This document shows positions 8,354 to 15,469 of a DNA stretch of 64,000 nt, in pieces. The notes beneath the pieces are model-generated. The model was not told the DNA's origin. It saw only the letters and a program-made list of their open reading frames with translations, and searched no databases. The stretch covers positions 2,418,001 to 2,482,000 of the forward strand of contig NZ_JALPRS010000001.1 in NCBI RefSeq assembly GCF_023630255.1, written 5' to 3'. The stretch comes from Pontibacter deserti. Its GTDB lineage: Bacteria > Bacteroidota > Bacteroidia > Cytophagales > Hymenobacteraceae. The position numbers and the translations under genes were made by a program. The number at the start of each line of letters is the position of its first letter. Within the stretch, counting starts at the first letter, position 1.

Positions 8354-9682
8354 ATGCTACAGAAAGTTTCAGGTTTTATACAATCTCATACGCTTTGCCA
8401 GCCAGAGAGTAAAATTTTAGCAGCCGTGAGCGGCGGCATCGATTCGGTGGTGCTTTGCGAAGTGCTGCATAAACTTAAGTATAACTTTGCTATAGCGCAC
8501 TGTAATTTCGGGTTACGCGCTGAAGACGCAGAGGCAGATCAATTATTCACTAAAAAGCTGGCTAAAAAGTACGATGTGCCTTTTTATACAGAGAACTTTA
8601 ACACCCGTGCCTTTGCCGAGCAGGAAAAACTTTCGATACAAATGGCTGCACGCACACTGCGTTACCAGTGGTTTGAGCAGGTTCGCCAGCAGGAAGGCTA
8701 TGGTTATATAGCTACTGCCCACCATAGCAACGACACAACCGAAACCATATTGCTGCACCTGACCAAAGGCACAGGTATAGCCGGCCTGCACGGCATTCCG
8801 GCAAAAAACGGAAACATTATCCGACCTATGCTTTCGGTTTCCAAAGACGATATTTTTGAGTTCGTAACGGAGCACAGGCTGATCTGGCGTGAAGATGTGT
8901 CGAATGAGACAACCAAGTACCAGCGTAACAAGATACGCCATGAGGTTATACCTGTACTTAAGGAGATTAACCCAAACCTGGAGGAAACCATGCTACACAC
9001 TGCTGAGCGGGTAAGCCACGCCGAAAGTATAGTTACCGCCTATATCGGGAACCTCCGCAATCAAAGTATTAAAGAAGCTGAAAATGCAACGTATATTTCG
9101 CTGAGGCCGCTGCAAAATGCCACGGGCTTACCGGTTGTGCTGCACGAGCTGTTACGTCCGTTCAATTTCAGTTATAGTGTGGTGCTGGAGTTAGTGGATG
9201 CACTGGAAGGGATATCAGGAAAGCAGTTTGACTCGCCAACGCACACTTTAGTTAAAGACCGCGACCAATTGGTAATCACCACCCGTAACCTGAGTAGTTT
9301 CGGAAGTATAGTTATAAACGAAGGCGATGAGCAGGTTGAGGCGGGGAATGTATACTTTCGTATAAAATACATTGATGCAGATAAGTATAAGCTAAACCCC
9401 AAACCACATGTAGCCGCGTTAGATGCTGAGCAGTTAAAATTTCCGCTAAAATTACGTACCTGGCAGGAAGGTGACTGGTTTGTACCGCTAGGCATGAACG
9501 GCAAGAAAAAGATCAGTGATTTCCTGATCGATAAAAAAGTACCGGCTAACCTTAAATCTCAAACCCTAGTATTAGTATCCGACCAGTCGATAGCCTGGAT
9601 CGTGAACCAGCGCCTCGATAACAGGTTTAAGGTAACAGACAAAACACAAAAAGTGGTGGAGATATCTTTAGAGAGACGCTAG
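8354..9682 (+). CDS. tilS: tRNA(Ile)-lysidine synthase TilS
   Basis: ATP-dependent enzyme that adds lysine to C34 of tRNA-Ile(CAU), changing its decoding from AUG to AUA. The PP-loop motif SGGIDS is at residues 26-31, followed by AHCNFGLRAEDAEADQLF and the ATAHHSNDTTETILLHLTKGTG segment typical of TilS. The C-terminal TilS domain (LRTWQEGDWFVPLGMNGKKKISDFLID) is complete. I chose the ATG at 8354 because MLQKVSGFIQSH is the normal N-terminus; a GTG at 8306 would extend into the upstream repeat. At 442 residues the length is normal. TilS matters here because ATA codons appear frequently inside the AGTATA words that pervade this window. Confidence 0.94.
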   Translation: MLQKVSGFIQSHTLCQPESKILAAVSGGIDSVVLCEVLHKLKYNFAIAHCNFGLRAEDAEADQLFTKKLAKKYDVPFYTENFNTRAFAEQEKLSIQMAARTLRYQWFEQVRQQEGYGYIATAHHSNDTTETILLHLTKGTGIAGLHGIPAKNGNIIRPMLSVSKDDIFEFVTEHRLIWREDVSNETTKYQRNKIRHEVIPVLKEINPNLEETMLHTAERVSHAESIVTAYIGNLRNQSIKEAENATYISLRPLQNATGLPVVLHELLRPFNFSYSVVLELVDALEGISGKQFDSPTHTLVKDRDQLVITTRNLSSFGSIVINEGDEQVEAGNVYFRIKYIDADKYKLNPKPHVAALDAEQLKFPLKLRTWQEGDWFVPLGMNGKKKISDFLIDKKVPANLKSQTLVLVSDQSIAWIVNQRLDNRFKVTDKTQKVVEISLERR

Positions 9683-9774
9683 ATAGTAGATTTTAGACGT
9701 TTGATTTTTTTCAGCTAAGATGTTTAACAAACTTTTATAGTCTATTATCTAATATCTAACGCCTATTGTCTGTC
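9681..9774. repeat. Imperfect inverted repeat between tilS and mdh
   Basis: AGATAGTAGATTTTAGACG at about 9682-9700 is mirrored by GTCTATTATCTAATATCTA at 9740-9758, with further GTC-rich units to 9774. It is AT-rich and may act as a weak tilS terminator or belong to the same degenerate repeat class as 2621-2656. No T-tract typical of a strong terminator is seen. Confidence 0.4.
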
Positions 9775-9845
9775 ATTAATAATAGATTTTTCTAATTTTA
9801 CCGGAATTAACCGAATTCTCAAACTAACATAAAGTATATCCGATA

Positions 9846-10787
9846 ATGAAAGTAACTGTAGTTGGAGCTGGTAACGTTGGTGCAACTTGCGCTGATGTTT
9901 TGGCTTACCGCGAAATCGCGAACGAAGTAGTTTTAGTGGATATTAAAGAAGGTTTTGCTGAGGGCAAAGCGCTTGATATCTGGCAGAAAGCCCCTATCAA
10001 CCTTTACGATACGCGCACTGTAGGCGTAACGAACGATTACAGCAAAACTGCTGGTTCTGATGTAGTAGTTATCACGTCTGGTTTGCCACGTAAGCCGGGC
10101 ATGACCCGCGACGACCTTATTTCTACGAATGCAGGCATCGTAACATCAGTAACTGAAAACATTGTAAAGCACTCTCCTGATGCTATCATCATTGTGGTGT
10201 CTAACCCACTTGACGTGATGACTTATGCTGCACATATTACTTCTAAGCTGCCGCGCACAAGAGTAATGGGTATGGCTGGTATCCTGGACACTGCGCGTTA
10301 CAGAGCGTTCCTTGCTGAGGCCCTGAACGTATCTCCAAAAGATATCCAGGCGGTATTGATGGGTGGCCACGGCGACACCATGGTTCCGCTTCCGCGTTAC
10401 ACTACAGTTGGCGGTATCCCCGTAACGGAGCTTATCGATGAAGAAACGCTGAACGCTATAGTTGAGCGCACTAAGAATGGTGGTGGCGAACTGGTGAAAC
10501 TGATGGGTACTTCTGCCTGGTATGCTCCAGGTTCAGCAGCTGCCCAGATGGTAGAAGCTATCGTACGTGATCAGCGCCGCGTGTTCCCGGTTTGCGTGAA
10601 GCTTGAAGGTGAGTATGGTATTGATGGCGTATACCTAGGTGTACCAGTTATACTTGGCAAAAACGGTATCGAGAAGATTATCGAACTGCAACTGAACGAA
10701 GACGAGAAGCAACTGCTGGAAACATCTCGCGGTCACGTGAAAGAAGTTATGGACGCGCTTGACAATATCAACGCTGCCAAAGCTTAA
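9846..10787 (+). CDS. mdh: Malate dehydrogenase
   Basis: NAD-dependent interconversion of malate and oxaloacetate in the TCA cycle. It belongs to the LDH-like MDH family, 313 residues. The NAD site GAGNVGATCA starts at residue 7. The substrate loop LPRKPGMTR (80-88) has Arg82 and Arg88, with Arg82 marking malate rather than lactate specificity. The catalytic His175 lies in GGHGDTMVPL, and the partner Asp lies in GILDTARYR (about 148). Monocistronic: it has its own leader and a strong terminator. Confidence 0.96.
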   Translation: MKVTVVGAGNVGATCADVLAYREIANEVVLVDIKEGFAEGKALDIWQKAPINLYDTRTVGVTNDYSKTAGSDVVVITSGLPRKPGMTRDDLISTNAGIVTSVTENIVKHSPDAIIIVVSNPLDVMTYAAHITSKLPRTRVMGMAGILDTARYRAFLAEALNVSPKDIQAVLMGGHGDTMVPLPRYTTVGGIPVTELIDEETLNAIVERTKNGGGELVKLMGTSAWYAPGSAAAQMVEAIVRDQRRVFPVCVKLEGEYGIDGVYLGVPVILGKNGIEKIIELQLNEDEKQLLETSRGHVKEVMDALDNINAAKA

Positions 10788-10810
10788 GTATAAAATTACT
10801 TATTGATAAC

Positions 10811-10846
10811 AAAAAAGCCGCTTCTGAACAGGAGCGGCTTTTTTGT
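10811..10846 (+). terminator. Rho-independent terminator after mdh
   Basis: AAAAAAGCCGCTTC, a short loop and GGAGCGGCTTTTTT form a GC-rich stem flanked by A and T runs, 24 nt after the mdh stop. It may also serve the convergent gene at 10906. Confidence 0.92.
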
Positions 10847-10905
10847 TTTATAGGCTTAGCTAGTATCAGCTTAATTTATAGTTTCGGCCCTACTATAGAA
10901 ACTAG

Positions 10906-11280
10906 CTATACTTTGATCTTATTCTTCTTTATAGTTCTGAAATACTTACGGGCAGCTTTGTCATCTTCTTTTAGAGTAATTACAACGACTCCATTACTGC
11001 CTCTTTCACCGAAAGCATCCTCAGCCTTTTGTCCTTTCAAAACATTTACATTTACTATCCAATTCGGGTCAATCTCTGAGTAATCATCAATTTTATAGTA
11101 GTCCTCCTCATCCTGCACAACAATTAGTGGACCTTTATTTTCACTTTGATGATATGGGCCAGAGTAAGCACCTGTGTTTAGCTGACTCATTATCTTATTA
11201 TCTTCAGAGTTGCCCTGTGCAATGGCAGAACCTGAAATTAACGCCAGAATCAGTATTAAGCTTGGAAGTATAGATTTCAT
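10906..11280 (-). CDS. Small secreted protein with a TonB-plug-like segment
   Basis: The ATG at 11278-11280 gives a signal peptide MKSILPSLILILALISGSAIA cleaved before QGNSED; an upstream start at 11304 would spoil this. The mature part (about 104 residues) ends in IVNVNVLKGQKAEDAFGERG followed by NGVVVITLKEDD. That resembles the plug motif of SusC-type TonB receptors, in which a strand carrying a VLKG/VLKD step is followed by A-x-x-x-G-x-R-G-x-N-G-V-x-x-I-T. Stand-alone plug-like periplasmic proteins occur in Bacteroidota, but the role is unknown. It is convergent with mdh and 56 nt downstream of a rhomboid gene. Confidence 0.65.
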   Translation of the reverse strand: MKSILPSLILILALISGSAIAQGNSEDNKIMSQLNTGAYSGPYHQSENKGPLIVVQDEEDYYKIDDYSEIDPNWIVNVNVLKGQKAEDAFGERGSNGVVVITLKEDDKAARKYFRTIKKNKIKV

Positions 11281-11336
11281 AGAACAAGTGTATGGTTGAG
11301 ACATATTTAAAAGGTAACTATAAAATTCTATAAAAC

Positions 11337-12239
11337 CTATTCCTTCTGACTTGCCTGGAACAGCTTCTGTTTTTCTTCTTTAGAAAGGCTTTCGTATCCT
11401 GAGCTGGAGATTTTATCAAGTATAAGGTCAATCTCTTTCTGGCTTGGCTTACCTACAGTGGTGGTAGCGCTACCATTGGTTCTGGTAGAATAAGCGCTGG
11501 TCCGGTGGGTTACTTTTAATTTTGGTTTACGACTAAACAAGCCACCGAAGAAATTAAATATAGCATGTAAAGGTCGGCCCATGTCGTTGCCTCGCTGTAG
11601 TTGTTTTATAAACAACCAGCCAATTAAAGCTCCGCCTAAGTGCGCAATGTTACCACCCGCATTATCGCCAACTGCCCCCGACATAGAGAGCAACACCAGG
11701 AACAAAGCAATATACTTGATACGAACCGGCCCGATCAGCAGCAGATTAAATGTATAGTTTGGCAGCAAGGTGGCTGCCGCTACAACTATGGCCAGCACAC
11801 TCGCCGATGCTCCGATCATAACGGAATTAGCAGCCCGATCTTCGAAGTATGGAATAAAGTTGTAGGTAAGTAAGTATAACAAACCACCGGCAATACCGCC
11901 AAGCACATACAAACTCAGCAGTTTTTTATCGCCCAGGTATTCCCGTATCAGTTGCCCGAACCAGTACAGGTTAAGCATGTTAAAAATGATGTGCAGAAAG
12001 CCTTGGTGGGTAAAAAAGTAAGTAATAATTGTCCAGGGGCGGGTAATGAACACCATTGGGCTGGAATGCAGCTCAATAAAGCTCATTATTAAATTATATG
12101 CACCCGGCCCGGCTGTAAAGGTAAGCAGCAGGCGCAGCACTATCAGCACCACAAACACGATCACGTTTATCAGTATCAGCTGTTTGAGCGTGTTGTTGGG
12201 CTGACGGAAGGTATCTTTTATATCTTGAAGTATACTCAT
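11337..12239 (-). CDS. Rhomboid family intramembrane serine protease (first of two)
   Basis: Membrane protease of 300 residues with six or more hydrophobic segments between about 20 and 210. The catalytic GxS motif is GASAS, with Ser145. The His is in IAHLGG, His200. The oxyanion/HN region HQGFLHIIFNMLNLYWFG lies around 78-95. The C-terminal 85 residues form a soluble, basic, Ser/Thr-rich tail ending in KEEKQKLFQASQKE, likely cytoplasmic. A second rhomboid gene lies immediately upstream on the same strand, 97 bp away. Substrates unknown. Confidence 0.88.
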   Translation of the reverse strand: MSILQDIKDTFRQPNNTLKQLILINVIVFVVLIVLRLLLTFTAGPGAYNLIMSFIELHSSPMVFITRPWTIITYFFTHQGFLHIIFNMLNLYWFGQLIREYLGDKKLLSLYVLGGIAGGLLYLLTYNFIPYFEDRAANSVMIGASASVLAIVVAAATLLPNYTFNLLLIGPVRIKYIALFLVLLSMSGAVGDNAGGNIAHLGGALIGWLFIKQLQRGNDMGRPLHAIFNFFGGLFSRKPKLKVTHRTSAYSTRTNGSATTTVGKPSQKEIDLILDKISSSGYESLSKEEKQKLFQASQKE

Positions 12240-12336
12240 GTAAATAGATGCTCTGTAGGAGACTTAAGCGACAAGGGTACCAGATAAACCAGGCATGTAC
12301 CTCAACAACTATGTTCGTGTCGCAGGAGTTCTATAC

Positions 12337-13113
12337 TTAATACTCGCTGTAATCGTTTCGCCCCCACATTTTTATGAGTATATACGCAAACAGCATTCCG
12401 CCGAGGTGTGCAAAGTGTGCTACATTATCGCCTGCCACACGGTTAAAACCAGTATATAGTTCATATGCTCCGTACAACAGCACAAAGTACTTAGCTTTTA
12501 TAGGTACAGGCAGAAACAGCAGGAAAAGCTCCAGGTTCGGGAACAGCATACCAAAAGCCATCAGGATGCCAAATACCGCTCCCGAAGCACCCAGCATCGG
12601 ACTGTTAAAAATAGCATCGTATACTTCTCTTACAACAGATTTGCTTTCTTCCACATACTCTGTCCTGTCTGGGTTACGCTTCATGGCAATTGCCAGCTGG
12701 CGACCAGAACTCTCCTTCAGGTGCTCATCCATGTAGTTATTAAAGGCTACAGGGCTTGGGTTCTCAATATAAGCGACTGTATCGTGGCGCAGTTCGCTCA
12801 GTTCATACGCACGCACACCAGAATAAAGTATACTTGCTCCCAGGCCTGTAATCAGGTAAAAAGCCAGAAAACGTTGTGAACCCCAGAACCGCTCCAGCAT
12901 TGGCCCGAAAATGAACAAGCTGAACATATTACTAAATAGGTGCCCCCAGCTGCCATGTAAGAACATATGCGTTATAAACTGCACAGGGTTAAAGTAATCG
13001 GAGGCAAAGTGGTAGAGCGCAAACTGACGGGCATCAAACAAGCTACCCTGAAGTATAAAAACTACCACGTTGATGATCAAGAGGTTCCTGACCATAGGGG
13101 TTATATTGAACAT
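12337..13113 (-). CDS. Rhomboid family intramembrane serine protease (second of two)
   Basis: Membrane protease of 258 residues. The HN-box is FLHGSWGHLFSNMFSLFIFG (51-70), the catalytic Ser177 is in GASGAVFG, and His236 is in HFAHLGG. An insertion of about 65 mostly polar residues (103-168) sits between the second and the catalytic helices, where the neighbouring paralogue is shorter. The sequence differs enough from the gene at 11337 to be an old duplication or independent acquisition. The two genes are in the same orientation, downstream of mutL. Confidence 0.9.
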   Translation of the reverse strand: MFNITPMVRNLLIINVVVFILQGSLFDARQFALYHFASDYFNPVQFITHMFLHGSWGHLFSNMFSLFIFGPMLERFWGSQRFLAFYLITGLGASILYSGVRAYELSELRHDTVAYIENPSPVAFNNYMDEHLKESSGRQLAIAMKRNPDRTEYVEESKSVVREVYDAIFNSPMLGASGAVFGILMAFGMLFPNLELFLLFLPVPIKAKYFVLLYGAYELYTGFNRVAGDNVAHFAHLGGMLFAYILIKMWGRNDYSEY

Positions 13114-13224
13114 GTTTTACGTTGTTTTGAAGTATAAATTCTGCTTACGTAAACAGCCCGAAATCTATACTTTAGTTGCTGCCGTTTGATTAAAAAGAGC
13201 AATCAGCAGGTCTACAATCAGAAA

Positions 13225-15057
13225 TTAATTTTTCTGGAACAGCTCATGCAACTGGTTAAGCTCCATGATTACAAGCGTCTTCTGTCCGGCTGGCGTATAG
13301 TTTGGCACCTGGCAGGCAAAGAGCTTATCTACTAACGAGTTCATCTCCAGTTCCGACATGCGGGTTTGTAACCTGCCTGCTAATCTTTTGGCCATGGCAC
13401 GCGCGAGGTTCTCTCTTCTATCTAACTTCAGGGTGGCCAGATTGTTTTTATATTGCTCTACCAGTTCCTCCAGAAGTTCCTTTTCATTGGCAGCCTGTAC
13501 ATCGGCAGGTATGGCATTAAGTATAATAGTGTTACCCCCGAAATCTTCGAACTGAAAACCCAGCTCCAGGAACTCTGCCTTTAATTCTTTTACCAGCGCA
13601 GCATCAGCCGGAGATAATTCTATCGTTTGCGGGAACAGCAATGCCTGAGAGATGACAGCTTTCTTCTGCAGCGATGTCACATACTTCTCATACAAGATCC
13701 GTTCCTGTGCCGCCTGCTGGTCTATGACCATAATACCAGATTTTACTTGTACCAACAGGTATTTCTGGTGCACCTGCAGCGTTTTATTGGATGTAGCCGG
13801 ACTAGCATCTGCAGCGAAAGCATCATCAAGCAGGTTTATACTTGCCGCTGATGAAATGCGCTCTTCACCTGTTGGTTGGTTATGCATTGGCTCGTATAGT
13901 TGCTCCCACCCTGCCGAGCTTACCCGTTTAGGTGCCGACGCTGGTGCCGAAAAACCTGAAGAAAATGTGGTACGCTCCTGCTCAAAAGCATTCTCGTTGT
14001 TCTGTATGCGTATTGGCTGCAACGGCGCAAAGTTCACATCCCCATCAAAGTCCAGCGATGGAGCAATGTTGTGCGCACCCAACGATTTACGAACAGCCGA
14101 ATGCACAATGGCGTACACCGTTTTCTCGTCGTCGAACTTTATCTCAGTCTTGGTCGGGTGTACGTTTATATCAATCTTATCCGGCTCAATATCAATAAAG
14201 AGCACATAGAACGGGTAACTCTCTTTTGGCAGCAAACCTTCGAAAGCCGTCATGACGGCATGGTTCAGGTAGCCACTTTTTATAAAGCGGTTATTCACGA
14301 AAAAGAACTGTTCGCCACGGGTTTTCTTGGCAAATTCAGGCTTGCCAATGTAACCACGTACGCTCAGGAATGGGGTTTCTTCGTCGCAGAGCGCCATCTG
14401 CTCTTTATAGTTGTTCCCGAAAATACCGATAATACGCTGGCTCAGCTTAGCCGATGGCAGGTTGAAAACTTCTACTTCGTTATGGTACAGCGAGAACGCG
14501 ATCTCCGGGTAAGCTAATGCTACTCTTTGAAATTCATCGAGTATATGGCGCATCTCCACAGCATTGGTCTTCAGGAAATTACGTCGCGCCGGCACATTAT
14601 AGAACAGGTTCTTAACGGCTATACTTGTACCTGATGGTGTAACAACCGGCTCCTGGGTAACAACAGCTGAACCCTCCACTAAAAGACGCGTTCCGGCATC
14701 GGCACCATGTGGTTTGGTTTTAAGCTCTACCTGCGCTACTGCACCAATAGATGCCATTGCCTCACCCCGGAAGCCCATTGTACGTATACGGAACAGGTCC
14801 TCTGTGTTTTTGATTTTGGATGTAGCGTGGCGTTCAAAACACATACGGGCATCGGTTTCGCTCATGCCAATGCCGTTATCTACCACCTGTATTAATTGTT
14901 TGCCTGCCTCCTTCACGATCAGTTGCACACTGGTTGCCTTTGCATCAATGGCGTTTTCCAGCAATTCCTTCACTACAGAAGCAGGTCTTTGCACTACCTC
15001 ACCGGCAGCGATCTGGTTTGCTAAGTAGTCTGGCAGTAAATTTATAATATCGGGCAT
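13225..15057 (-). CDS. mutL: DNA mismatch repair protein MutL
   Basis: GHKL ATPase linking MutS to downstream mismatch repair. The 610-residue protein has ENAIDAKATS, DNGIGM and TMGFRGEAMASIGAV, the ATP-binding motifs, in the first 110 residues. A Ser/Pro/Ala-rich linker (about 345-420) leads to the C-terminal dimerisation domain. The endonuclease motif DQHA-x2-E-x4-E reads DQQAAQERILYE (from about 446), with the metal-binding His replaced by Gln. The usual CPHGRP near the C-terminus is replaced by NYTPAGQKT (about 586). It therefore seems to be a MutL without the nicking activity found in organisms that lack MutH. The start ATG 15055-15057 gives MPDIINLLPDYLANQIAAGE. Confidence 0.95.
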   Translation of the reverse strand: MPDIINLLPDYLANQIAAGEVVQRPASVVKELLENAIDAKATSVQLIVKEAGKQLIQVVDNGIGMSETDARMCFERHATSKIKNTEDLFRIRTMGFRGEAMASIGAVAQVELKTKPHGADAGTRLLVEGSAVVTQEPVVTPSGTSIAVKNLFYNVPARRNFLKTNAVEMRHILDEFQRVALAYPEIAFSLYHNEVEVFNLPSAKLSQRIIGIFGNNYKEQMALCDEETPFLSVRGYIGKPEFAKKTRGEQFFFVNNRFIKSGYLNHAVMTAFEGLLPKESYPFYVLFIDIEPDKIDINVHPTKTEIKFDDEKTVYAIVHSAVRKSLGAHNIAPSLDFDGDVNFAPLQPIRIQNNENAFEQERTTFSSGFSAPASAPKRVSSAGWEQLYEPMHNQPTGEERISSAASINLLDDAFAADASPATSNKTLQVHQKYLLVQVKSGIMVIDQQAAQERILYEKYVTSLQKKAVISQALLFPQTIELSPADAALVKELKAEFLELGFQFEDFGGNTIILNAIPADVQAANEKELLEELVEQYKNNLATLKLDRRENLARAMAKRLAGRLQTRMSELEMNSLVDKLFACQVPNYTPAGQKTLVIMELNQLHELFQKN

Positions 15058-15469
15058 CCGGTATTTGCTAATAAAATCAAACGATTTGGCAAAAATCTGA
15101 CCTGCTCAGAAAAGCGGCCGGATTTTTAAGTTTTACTAATTTGTAAAAACAGAACTTATTCTGAAGAAAATTTATTACTAATTTACAGACCGATTAAAAA
15201 AAGCCTCAGAATTCTAGAAGAGAATGATGGCTTATAACCTTAAATTTGCAAAATTAGCGTGTACGGATTAAGGGTCACAGGTCGTTATCAAAGAAAGGCA
15301 CCTACATACACTATACTTTAAGTATAGCCACTCACTCAGTTCCTTTGAGTTTACAGGTTGCCTTCTGAGATTGTTCAGACTCGCTGAATATACCCATAGT
15401 ACCTATAACCGCCTTTTGCAAAAATAGGCTTAATTTCGACTTGTTCCAATTATATAATACCTGTACAGG
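15058..15469. other. Gene-free divergent intergenic region
   Basis: AT-rich spacer between divergent mutL and the GH3 fusion gene. It contains one short perfect palindrome, CTATACTTTAAGTATAG (about 15309-15325), built from the AGTATA word that is common in this window. It has no ORF, tRNA or convincing terminator. The promoters of both genes should lie here, but I could not identify a -7/-33 pair with confidence. Confidence 0.5.

Noticed and set aside
13652-14209. Open frame of 185 codons antisense to mutL
   Set aside because: Shadow of the mutL reading frame; no family features.
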